Assembly: GCA_904063045.1 (NCBI GenBank)
Contig: CAJFCJ010000079.1
Coordinates: 1 to 52,894, forward strand
Reading direction: 5' to 3'
Source of the DNA: Dimorphilus gyrociliatus
Taxonomy: Eukaryota > Annelida > Polychaeta > Dinophilidae
Length of the DNA stretch: 52,894 bases
Positions within the stretch are counted from its first letter, which is position 1; each line of letters opens with the position of its first letter. Made by a program: the position numbers and the translations under genes. Under the pieces are notes generated by a model. It worked only from the letters and a program-made list of their open reading frames with translations, did no database searches and had not been told where the DNA came from. Below are positions 11,948-22,269 of this stretch, in pieces.

Positions 11948-13314
11948 TCATAATATCACTTCAATACTAAACTCCTCAAGCCTTTTCTGCTTGTCAGTAA
12001 CTTCACTACTTAAGTTTATGTTATTTTTTTTTAAATTTAAGTATTTTAACTCATCAAAGTCAAATATATAATTGAAAATAGACTCGTCAAGTTTATTATT
12101 CTCTAGAACTAGTCTTTCCAACCTAGAATGTGATGTCAAAGGTAGTATAGAATTAACTTCTAATTCACATCCTATTAAACTTAGTTCTTTCAAGCTAGTA
12201 ATTTTTGAAATCACTATAACTTCGTACTCGCTTATGTTATTATAGTTTTCGATATGTAGATGCTGTAAACGTGTAAGTTTATGTAAATCTAATAAACTAT
12301 ATTTTTTTAGATTCATATCATATAAAAACAAAGTATCTAAGTGTTTTAATCTACATATTGCACGTAGATCATCAAAACTTAAATTCTTTTCATGGGATAT
12401 ATTTAGACATTTTAGGTTAACTAAATTTTCAATTCCAATCAGACTTTTTTCTTGTAATTGACACTCATAAAATCTCAAAGTTACTAGGTTTTTCAATTTC
12501 AAAATGTATTCACAGTTTTTAATATTTATTGAAGAACATAATACGAAATCTAAATCTTCTAGATTTCTATTTTTTTGTATATTGGCCATATCATATTTTT
12601 TCTCTAGTTTGATCTCATTTAATTCAATATTAGTAAGGTTGTTTAATTTATTAAATATCAAGTCTAAATCTTTACTAGTTAGTCCTTCAGAACCGTGGAA
12701 GCTTAATTCCTCTAAAGTGGTAATATTAGTGATATATTCAACATAAACAGACTTCATTTTATTATAATGAATAAACAACATTTCAAATTTTTTAACTGTG
12801 ATAATGATTTATAATCTTCTACTGATAGTTTTTTATTGTTACTTATATCTAAAAAAGTAAGGCTTTGTAGATTGGAAATATTCTTAAGTGATCCTCCTTT
12901 TAGATTACAATTTATAAGGCTTAAAGATGTTAGACTTTTTAGTGATAGAATGTTATTAATATCATTCATCGTTAAGTTGGTAGTACCACTCAAACATAAT
13001 ATATTCAATTTTGTGAACTTATTAATCTTCATAAAGGTGTCTGGAAATATGGAAATATTGGATAAGTCGAGAGATTCTAGTTCGTAAAATGCTTCTTCAT
13101 TTTTTTCGTATTTCCTCATATCTAATTGATTAGTCTTTAAACAAATCTTCAATAAAAACTCAAGACTATCTTTTTCTGTTTCACCTTTCTTGCCGGATAA
13201 CTTTTTATCTGATGTATGAAATGAAAGAGGATTACTTCTTGCACATTGGATGAACTCTAATAAACATAGTAAAGATGCAATGACTTTATAACACTTTATG
13301 TAATCCATAAACAT
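11948..13314 (-). pseudogene. Secreted leucine-rich-repeat protein, one frameshift
   Basis: The first frame (13314 to 12754) begins MFMDYIKCYKVIASLLCLLE, a signal-peptide-like N-terminus, then a polar linker, then LRRs such as LESLDLSNI, LNILCLSGT and LTFLDISNN. The second frame (12781 to 11948) continues with more LRRs (LEELSFHGSEGL, LKELSLIGCEL, LKYLNLKKNNINL). The two overlap by 28 bp, so a single 1-nt shift near 12760-12780 would join them into about 450 residues. The paralogous locus at 17302-18639 reads through the same junction in its ancestral order, which supports one original gene. The start has 'ccatatg' context. The product would be secreted or surface-exposed; LRR families of this kind are known in microsporidia, with unknown ligands. 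Confidence 0.75.
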
Positions 13315-14580
13315 ATGGTTTATAAAAAATAAATATATTTATAGAGCTGTATACGTGTCTATTCTTTTTTTGTATTTTTGTTCTCTTAGTATTGAATACA
13401 ATTATTATTAGTGTAGATATCATTTTTATAATAACTTTAATGGCATGTTTTATTGATTAAAATATTTCTTAGCTCTTTTCCAAAAATAGAATTTCTATTT
13501 TAAGGACTATTTCTGATTTTTCATAAATGTAAATAAAACTTTAAATTCTTAATTGTTTAGAATAATTTTATAACATCATCTAATAAATAACGAAATTATA
13601 GAAAGTAAATTCTATACTTAATTATTCTACTACAAATTATATGGTTAGAAACTCATTTATATTATTTATTGCTATTATCTATCCTCACATAGTCTTTTTA
13701 TAACAAACACTATAACATTAAGAAGAAGATTAAATTAACTTAACAATTCTATTACTTTAAAAGCATTAACACAATAAAAAGTAGATAATTCATAGTTTAT
13801 CCACTTTTTGACGATATAGAAATAATTGATTTACCGAAATAAATATAATAAATAAATAAAAATTTGTATATAAATTAGAACTATTGTGTTATAAATTATT
13901 ATAACAATGAACTTGTAACATTAAGTTCTTACTTTATATTCTAAAAAGTGCCCCCTACTTATAGACTAACAATTAGAGGATCGTGATTCTTATATATATT
14001 TTAGTTCACATCTTTTAATCTGAATCTAAACACCTAAAACAATCATCTTATAAGTGAAAGATATTCGTAGTTAAACTAAGTCTGAATGATTTTTATGAAG
14101 TACTATCACTATTGATAGACTTTGTCACAATAAATTTCTAATATCTATAATTCTGCAGCAAATCAAGCTTTCAATTATAAATTAACATAAAAGACTAAAT
14201 TTTTTTTATTGTGAATTCAGATTTTACAAGTCTTCAAGAGTGTATTATAAAAGTTTATCTTAATTATTTGGTCCTATTTTTATCTGTTTTATAATATTCA
14301 AATGGTTTGCTTCTATTCTTTAAGGTTAGATTGTTCTTAAAAAATATTCAATGAAAGTGGTAAATCATAAATAAATAATGACTTCTGTTAATTTTTACTT
14401 TACTAACCAAAGTATTTTAATAGCTAAATCATACTCTATAGAAACAAAAAAGAAAGAGTATGTTCATAAATCCTGTCCTATTTAATATTGAAATATATGG
14501 GGAGATTTCACTAGCATAAAATGTGTTTTTCATAGAGAAAAGTATAAACTAATGTGTATTAGATAAGTGTATGAAAAAGA
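13315..14580. other. Gene-free AT-rich interval
   Basis: No frame of protein-like composition, RNA gene or clear repeat is visible. It separates the LRR locus from the DHHC locus. Short poly-T and ATT runs are the only features. Confidence 0.5.
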
Positions 14581-14581
14581 A

Positions 14582-15541
14582 TTAATAAAAAAACAAATCG
14601 TATTTTTTATAGTAAACGTCAAAAATGTTCTCTTTTTCATAGTTTTTCTGAAAATTTACACCATCGCCTATTGAAGTAAAAGTAGGTAATAAAGCCTTCC
14701 ATTTACTTATCCCAAATACCTGTCTTATATTATCTTTCAATCCAAGATTTTAATTATTCAAAACTCTCCTATCACTAATGTAAACTTGACTAAGGATAGC
14801 TCCTTCTTGAAAAACAGATATCTTACTTAAATCTCCTTCCAAATAGGAATTCAAGGCATGATATTCTATCAATGTTTCATTATTAGATAATAAATATAAA
14901 TGAAATATCAGTAAAGACACTACAATAAATAATTCTATACCACTTAATGATAAAACAACAATATAATTTACTAGTTTTTCGTTATCTAAAGATACAATAA
15001 GGAAGTCTATAAAAAAAATTGTAATTTTAAAAACATCAGCTACTAAAGTAGCTAATAATAACACAAGAGAGTATTTATAATTAACAAAGTTAATACAAAC
15101 ACCAAACCATACACAATGATGATCCATTTTAAAGAAACATCGATCACATATAGAACAATGATGACTTCTGGGTGGTTTATAATTTTTACAACGACCACAT
15201 ATTCTATTTTTTCTTTTTGTTCTCATTTCTATTTCTTCTCTTATTATAGAGTTGAATTCATCGTAATTGTTATTTTCCTCTTGTACTTGAACATAAGGAT
15301 ATCTATCAATAGTTGAAGAGTCTTTTTGAATGTTAATTTTTAAATAAAGTATTAAAATGTATAAAATTAATGTTTGATAAAAAATCAATTCAATTATTGA
15401 AATTACATTTCTTAACCCCCAAATGTCTAAAATATGAATACTGATAAATGTATAATAACAATAGATTGTCTTTGCTGGATATAGAATTATTAGAAACAGG
15501 TTTAATTTTTTTAGAAAAGTATTTAATTTTATAAAATTTGT
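14582..15541 (-). pseudogene. DHHC-type protein S-acyltransferase, interrupted
   Basis: The protein shows the hallmark cysteine-rich domain CGRCKNYKPPRSHHCSICDR followed by FKMDHHCVWFGVCINF, with the catalytic DHHC. Four membrane segments are visible: LNLFLIILYPAKTIYCYY, a second around IELIFYQTLILYILILYL, LVLLLATLVADVF and IVVLSLSGIELFIVV. NETLIEYH resembles the TTxE motif. Such enzymes palmitoylate cytoplasmic cysteines of membrane-associated proteins. The frame is open from 15541 without any ATG, so the start is missing or further upstream. At 14750 an in-frame TAA occurs where the family usually has a tyrosine (NPYDLG). The same frame then continues with the conserved tail NIRQVFGISKWKALLPTF and GDGVNF to a stop at 14582. 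This is either a pseudogene or contains sequence errors. Confidence 0.85.
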
Positions 15542-15544
15542 TTA

Positions 15545-17290
15545 TTTAAAAATCTTTTATAAAAAAATATGAAACAATTGAAAAAGCGTTTTATAAGATT
15601 TTCACGATTTAAAATCATTTTTGAATAATAGAAAGAACTTTAAATACCTTTATCAGTTTCATAAAATCAATGTTTAAAGATACTCAACAGTTTGAATTCT
15701 AATAATTAGAAATTTTAGATTAATTTATTTATCAAAAAAAAAATGTAATTGAATTAAAATATAAGTTTATGTTCTAATAATAAGGAATAATACCAGTATT
15801 CATTTATTATATAATAGAAAACAAATTGGTGGAATATATATTTATTTCTTATATTATAGTAAAACCAGAACTCGTCTAAGCTAAATATACAAATGAATTA
15901 TTAACTAAATCATTTATACTAAAATACATTTTATATTTTAATATAGTCATTCAGAGCCAATTTACGATTTTTTACTTAATAGAACTAATAAATAAGCTTT
16001 TGCTATATTTTATTAATGTATGATTGAATAATTTCTGTTTCTATTCAAAGAATTCTTATTTATTTAGCATAATAAATGTTAAGAATACCTTTTAAAGATT
16101 TTATTAATCTACTAAAAATTATATAGAAGAATATATTTTAATATACAAAATAAAGATTACTATAAAAGCTAAAATAGAATCTCATATAATTTTTGTATGT
16201 GGTAATTAAAAATTTCAAAAAAAAAATAGGAATTTATTTTAAAAATGTTAAATAATACAAACATTTTAGTGTGGTTAATTTAAAACTTTGTATAAAAACA
16301 GAAAAATATCGAAAAAATAAATTATTTTATAATATTTTATCAAACTCACAATTTATAAATGAAATTTAATAGTTTTATTAAAGCAATGCTTTTAAGGTTA
16401 AATAATTTAAGTAAAACTCGTAAATATACTACAAACAATCAATTATAAAAAATTTGATTAATTCTAGTCTATTGATTGTACTTAGTGTCAACAACTTTTA
16501 AATATTAATGAAACTTAAAATCTAATTAAAAAAATCTTAATTATGAATTTATTAAGATTGGTTTAATCTACAACTGAAATAGTATATTATTATTAATTCG
16601 TTAAAAACTTAAATTTTATAAGAACAATGTATTTACATTTTGTTTATTTATAAAACTAAATCTGTATATACTATTTAATAATTGATAAGTTTTGATTTTT
16701 TTGCTCAACTAGATTATCAAAGACATATTTATTGTTATTATTATGTAAACTTTGTCATATGCTATTTATGAAGACAAAGTTCCTAAAATATAATTCAATA
16801 TCATAAAAGTAACAAATAATATACATTTGTTTTAGTACACTGCTTATAAATTCAAACAACTTCAGAAAACTAAAGGTGGCTAACGTCGTAAGTCATGTCA
16901 GTTCAAATTTCTATCTAAAATTTAAACCTTATAATTCATTTAATCTCTTTAATAATGTACTCTTAAATACCTTATGACCAGCTGGATGAAGAAGAAAAAT
17001 AACGATGAAAGATAGAAAAATAAAAAACCACACAGATCCCCTTATTAATAAATTAACGAGGCACGTAATTAATTGATAGATGAGTAACAGTTTACTGATA
17101 TAAACACAATGTAATGGTGATACTCCTCTAGAGTATTAATTAGGATTTTATTATCATAGTCATCTATTTTTTAAATTATAAAATAAAAATAATATTATTA
17201 TAAGCTAAACATTTTATTCATATTTTATTAGATAAAATTAATGTTAAAGAAATCCACTTTATTAAAACAACCAAAACATGGATGTTATAG
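15545..17290. other. Gene-free AT-rich interval
   Basis: Nothing recognisable beyond short AT runs. No frame above background composition was found on either strand. Confidence 0.5.
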
Positions 17291-17301
17291 TCGCTCCTAA
17301 T

Positions 17302-18639
17302 TTATAATTTAACCTCAATACCATGTTCTTTACATATTTTAGCTTATTTTTATTTCATCAGTCCGTTTAATACCACAATAATCGATACTTAAGTATTTTA
17401 AGTTTTCAAAGTCTAGTACATAATCAAATAAGATGGTCCAAAGTTGTTACCTCCTATCCATAACTCCTCTAATCTATTAAGAGATGTCAAAACTCGAATA
17501 GATTCTAATTTTATTTTAGAATCTGTGAGTGCTAAGGTTTTTAAGTTAGTCATTTTAGAGATCATCGTTATTTCATATTCACTTATAACTGGATAGTTAC
17601 GAATATTAAACTTGTAATTTTGTAAGCTTATGTAAATCCAGTAAACTATTTTTTTGTAAATCCATATCATATAAATATAACCTTTCTAAGTTTTTTAATT
17701 TAAAACTGAACGTAAATCATCAATAACTAGGTTCTTATTACGACTTATACTTAAGCGTTTTAAATTTACAAGTTTTTTCAATTCCTATTAGACTTTTTTC
17801 TTGTAATTGACAATCTATTAAACTTAATCTTTCTAAGTTTACTAAATTTAAAATATATCTTAAATTTTCTGTTGTTATAGGTGCACAAGACTAAAACATA
17901 AAGTTTTCAACTCAGCATTTTCTCTATATTCGATATATTATATCCTTCTTGATTTTAATCCATAAAACTTAAATAGGAGAGTTTATTTAATTATTAAATA
18001 TCATGTCTGAATCGTGTGTAGTTAGACCTGTAGATTGGTATAGATCTATCCCTTCTAGAGAATTAATATTGGTGATGTATTCAATAAAAATACTGTTCAT
18101 TTTATTAAAGCAGAAGATAACTTTTCTAACTTCTTAAGATTTGATATTGATTGATAATCTTCAGCTGATATTTTTCATTCTTATCTATTTTAATACACTA
18201 AATTTTTAAATTCGAAATATTTTAAGCATTCCTGCTTTTAGATTACAGTTTTTAAATACAGATTTGTAGATTTTTTTAATAATAGAATACTATTTATTTC
18301 ATTAGAAGTTAAGTTTTTGTTTCCTTCTAATACCAGCATTTTCAGTTCTGTTAAATCATGAATACTTATAAAAGTATTTGGTCGTGTTTAAAGTGGCGTA
18401 AATCAGATTTTTAATGCATAAAATGCCTGTTATTTTTTTCATCTTCTTTAATGCTCAGTTGTTGGTTCTCAAACATATATCTATAGCTTTCTATACTATT
18501 ATTTGATGTTTTTTTCTTATTGAATGAACTTTTATCTGAAACATGAATGAAGGTGGTACTCCTCCTTCAGCACAATTAAATGTCTTATTTGATATGATAT
18601 AATTGCAACAAGAATAAATACTTTGATCATCTTTAGCAT
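17302..18639 (-). pseudogene. Decayed LRR-family gene, paralogue of the 12-13 kb locus
   Basis: The minus strand starts near 18639 with MLKMIKVFILVAIISYQI, a signal-peptide-like N-terminus in 'ccatatg' context. LRR segments then follow in several frames, including FIEYITNINSLEGI, which matches YVEYITNITTLEEL in the neighbour. The largest intact piece (17413-17670) contains LKTLALTDSKIKLESIRVLT. The end reads LKYLSIDYCGIKRTDEI and, after a shift, KICKEHGIEVKL with a stop at 17302. At least six frameshifts or stops are needed to read through, so this is a true pseudogene. It is collinear with 11948-13314, which shows that the two loci are duplicates flanking the DHHC gene. Confidence 0.7.
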
Positions 18640-19369
18640 ATGGCATAATTTTTTAAAAATATTTAAAGTATCTTTTAGTAAAAACACGTGTCAATTTTAT
18701 ATACTACAATAGAATATTTATCTTTTTCGAATTTAACCATAAAATTTGATATTTATCATTATAGGAAAAAGTGAATTACATTAATTTAAAAAAAATTATA
18801 CCTATCAAATTAATGAAACTATAAAAATTGCTTGGAAATTTCAATATATAGATAATTGATCGCTTTCTATATAAAGATGCTGATTGAAAATTTATATGTT
18901 ATACGTTATAATTGGATCTTAATTAACTTTACAATTTCTATAAAAAAATAATTCTCTAATTTTAGGTTTTTTTTGTAATAAAAACAGGTATCCTGTTTAT
19001 TTATTTTATTGTAAATAGGACATATTAAAACTCAAATACTCACAAAAGACTTGTTTAGACATATTTTCGTCATGTTTGATTTGATGGTTTACTTTTCAGT
19101 AATAAAATAATTATTAAGTAAATTAAAAGAGACATAATAAACAATTATAGCATTTAGCTACGATTAAAATAAAATGGGACTCTTCTTTTTTATAAAAGTA
19201 ATGGAAAAAGATATACTTTGATCCTAATAAGCAAATTCACTAACATAAAAAACACGTAATACCATGGAAAAACTAAACATTTATCATTTTAATCAAAATG
19301 TGTAAATCTTGGTGTTAAACCCCACTTAAGAGTGTTCTTCTATACTGATTTTATATATTAAAAGTTTAT

Positions 19370-20240
19370 ATTTCTTATGTCTGAACATATCAGTGGTAGA
19401 AAACACTGCTGGTATTTGCATATTCAAAGAGTGGCAATAACTGCAATTTTATTGCTATTTAAAAAAATATAGAGTTTATTAATACAAAGTATAGATAATC
19501 AATAAATAGTGGCACCTTGGATTCGAAAGTATTACTTTGAAAGAAATTCTAGTATTTGAGATTTTATTAGAGGTGTATGAAATTTAAACAGTAGAAAAAC
19601 ATATCGCATATCCTTGGAAGTTTTGAAGAAATAATAATTTTTAATATTTTTTATCTGAACCATATGTATCAAGGGTACTTTGAAGTTTATATTAATGACT
19701 GGTATAGGTAAACAATTGGGCAGATTAACACTAAAATTCTTAAGAATGATTAAGGATACTTCAAAGACTATATTAATAAATACAATCTTTTTAATAATGA
19801 TAAATAATATATATAAAGTGTTATAAAATTGTATGACATTATACTACAAACCATAATAATAAATAATAAACACAGCGATGGAATCATACAGTATAAAATA
19901 AAATACCAGGTAGAAGTACAGAAATATTAACTCTTATTGGGATACAATGATTGGAACAACATAAAAATGAGTTTTGGCTCAAAACACATATCGAAGGTTA
20001 TAGACAACTAATTATATGCTATAAACATTGAAAGTTAGAATCTCCTGTCCGTAACTTGGATGAAAATATGATATAGTATGTGTGGAAATACATAAACAGC
20101 TGTTTATTCAAAAAAGAAAAGTGTAAAATAATAAAGTCTATTACTCAAGAGATGGTCGCTCATATATAATAAGATTTACATAATAACATAAGCTAAATCC
20201 CAGTCCAAGGGAATACAAAGGGAATAGCAAAGTTTATAAC
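19370..20240 (+). pseudogene. Possible coding relic of unknown type
   Basis: Base composition is less AT-rich than the surroundings, and several short plus-strand segments look protein-like: FWLKTHIEGYRQLIICYKH, YVWKYINSCLFKKEKC, and GYFEVYINDWYR beside GYFKDYINKY. They lie in different frames with many stops. Decay of a transposon or host gene is plausible, but I recognise no motif. The interval 18640-19370 before it holds nothing identifiable. Confidence 0.25.
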
Positions 20241-20937
20241 CAGAGGTTCTTAACACTGCTTTTTATAATATTATAAAAATAAAGAAAAACTGGTTGTTTC
20301 TATGATTAATTGTTTATTTATTTATATTATTATCATAATTAGATTAAAAATGTTCTATATACAATTACAAACGTCAAACTTTTAAGATAAATAGGACCCT
20401 TAATAAAGTATACTATAAATTATTGATTTATGTTCAAAAACATATACAATATAATAGGATTTGATCAAAAATTTGTTTATTTATTTATTTATCCACTAAT
20501 AATAATATTTCTAAATAGAAATATACCTTAATACGAGTGATTTATAGATTCTATATACTTTACATAATAAATCTAATTAGAAAAGAATTTAAACTAAAAT
20601 TTGATTTTTAAATATTTCTACAAGTTTAATATCATTATTCACAACAAACATATAAACTATACATGGTTTGAAAGTATAAGTCTTAATATAACTTCTTCGC
20701 TTTTTTTATTATTATTATGTTTCTTGGCATTTGGAAAGAGACGAGTACTCTTATCAATTCTAAATAGACTCTATTTTGTTGTTAAAGCCTCAAAAAGTTC
20801 ATTATTGTTTAGTTTGATGGTTCGTATTTATGAAGTTCTTTGTCTTTTAATGTTTATTTATTTTCTGTTTTGGAAGTGAATTTTAAATTCGCCTATTTAT
20901 TCCTTTTATACAGTTTCATTATAGGTTTTTCGGGGCT

Positions 20938-20981
20938 GGTTTGAAATTCTGCCTACCTTAGGGTAGGCAGAATTTCAAACC
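20938..20981. repeat. Perfect hairpin in the left end of element A
   Basis: GGTTTGAAATTCTGCCTACC is followed by a TTAG loop and then its exact reverse complement (20-bp arms). The left terminus therefore carries a second, inverted copy of the terminal-repeat core. Comparable palindromes occur in the left ends of elements E and F. Confidence 0.95.
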
Positions 20982-21009
20982 AAAGCACTTTTTTATTTTT
21001 ATTTTATTG

Positions 21010-21013
21010 CCCC
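21010..21013 (+). promoter_or_regulatory. CCC-like start signal of transposase A
   Basis: CCCC lies 3 bp upstream of the ATG at 21017 (gccccttaATG). A CCC-like motif just before the start codon is a reported signal of microsporidian genes. Similar sites precede nearly all candidate starts in this window. Confidence 0.6.
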
Positions 21014-21016
21014 TTA

Positions 21017-21913
21017 ATGAATAATTTTAATATGGATGATTTATATTTTAGAAATAATAGTGAACTAATTGACTTTTTTGTTGATAATCATATTTTGTCG
21101 ATCTCTAAAGATTGCATATGTGGTAATGATATGAAGCTTATCCCAGTTTCTTCTGTTACTGGTACAAAATTAATCTTTAGATGTAAAAAGAAAGGTTGTC
21201 AAAAAAGAAAAGGTTTAATATCTTTTAATATTGACTTTAGTAAGATGCTTCGAATATTATATCGCCTTATGTCGTCATCTACATATAGAGATGTACAAAG
21301 GGAATATGATGTTTCTAAAAGTACTGTTTGGGCTATCAAAAAAGCCCTAGAAGGTGTATATCACAATCACCTTGAACAGTATCCTAAAGCTATTGGTGGA
21401 CCTGGTGTTATTGTTCAAATAGATGAGACATGTATATGTAGAAAGAAAAAGATTTTACTACCAACAAGTACTCCTGATGATATAAAGGACACTGTTTGGG
21501 TAATAGGAGCCATGGAAGAATCTGGCCATCAAAATTTTATACTATGTAATATTCCAAATAGGAAAATCAATACACTTTCGAGCATTTTAGAAGGAAAGAT
21601 AAGGGTAGGAAGTATATTAAGAAGTGATGGTCATCCATCTTATCCTGGTGTTGCTAGAAACTTGGGGCTTATACACCAGAAGGTTGATCATGACAATGGA
21701 TTTAAGTCTATTGATGGAGTACACACGAACAACATTGAGGCTCTTTGGTCAAACTTAAAAAGATGTCTTAGGAATGAAAATGGAGTTATGAGAAGTAATC
21801 TAGAACATTGGATAAAGACTTACACTTTCAAAAAAAGATATTTATTTAATGCAACAAATGAGGAATTTAATTCTATTTTTATTGAAATATGTAAGAAATT
21901 TTTTAATAAATAA
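21017..21913 (+). CDS. Merlin/IS1595-family transposase, intact
   Basis: This 298-residue protein catalyses cut-and-paste movement of the surrounding element. The N-terminus has a zinc-ribbon-like set of cysteines (CICGNDMK near residue 34, then CKKKGCQKRKG near residue 57). Next comes a helix-turn-helix-like region (YRDVQREYDVSKSTVWAIKK). The DDE nuclease core follows: first Asp in VIVQIDETCI, second in ILRSDGHPSYPG, and Glu in GVHTNNIEALWSNLKRCL. Length and motif spacing match the IS1595/ISXO2-like fold. The ATG is supported by the CCCC signal immediately before it. It is the only undamaged member of the eight Merlin-like copies in the window. Confidence 0.95.
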   Translation: MNNFNMDDLYFRNNSELIDFFVDNHILSISKDCICGNDMKLIPVSSVTGTKLIFRCKKKGCQKRKGLISFNIDFSKMLRILYRLMSSSTYRDVQREYDVSKSTVWAIKKALEGVYHNHLEQYPKAIGGPGVIVQIDETCICRKKKILLPTSTPDDIKDTVWVIGAMEESGHQNFILCNIPNRKINTLSSILEGKIRVGSILRSDGHPSYPGVARNLGLIHQKVDHDNGFKSIDGVHTNNIEALWSNLKRCLRNENGVMRSNLEHWIKTYTFKKRYLFNATNEEFNSIFIEICKKFFNK

Positions 21914-22269
21914 TTTTTAATAAATAATTTTTTAAAAAAAAATTTAAAACATAGGTAGGTACATAGGTACCTACCTTAGGTCGAAAAGTACACAAGGGTA
22001 CTACCTTATGGTAGGCAGAATTTCAAACCAGCCCCGGTTTTTCTATAAAAGCTTCAAAATTTGTTTTTTTGATAATGTTAACCTCTATCTCAAGTTTTTT
22101 ATTTATGTATTCTTTTCTAAACCTTAACACTTGTTTTATTTTCTGTTGTAATATTCTGTTCATCATTAAATTGTCCAAGTTTTTTACTTATATACTCTTT
22201 TTAAATATCTACTTTTGTGATGCTATCTGTCTCTTTAATATGTATAAGTTGTATTATTAATATTTATTT

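Larger units (their letters stand above)
20932..22035 (+). mobile_element. Merlin (IS1595-like) transposon A, complete
   Basis: The element is 1104 bp. Both ends carry the inverted sequence GGGGCTGGTTTGAAATTC plus further matching bases (about 26 bp perfect). It is flanked on both sides by the direct repeat 'ggtttttc' (20924-20931 and 22036-22043), an 8-bp target duplication as expected for the Merlin/IS1016 group. It contains one intact transposase gene. The perfect duplication and undamaged gene mean a recent insertion, and the copy is possibly still active. Confidence 0.95.
20680..22260 (-). pseudogene. Decayed gene interrupted by the Merlin element
   Basis: Minus-strand protein-like segments flank the transposon. 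On the upstream side, near 22040-22255, they include KEYISKKLGQFNDEQNITTE and a related KEYINKKLEIEVNIIKKTNF. On the downstream side, near 20690-20930, they include TLKDKELHKYEPSN and NNNELFEALTTK. When the element and one target duplication are disregarded, the frame continues across the insertion site (FEAFIEKP followed by IMKLYKRNK). Several stops show that the gene was already decaying. Family unknown. The repeated KEYI(S/N)KKL suggests an internal duplication. Confidence 0.4.

Noticed and set aside
15116-15316. Plus-strand frame across the DHHC gene
   Set aside because: It is the antisense shadow of the DHHC cysteine-rich domain.
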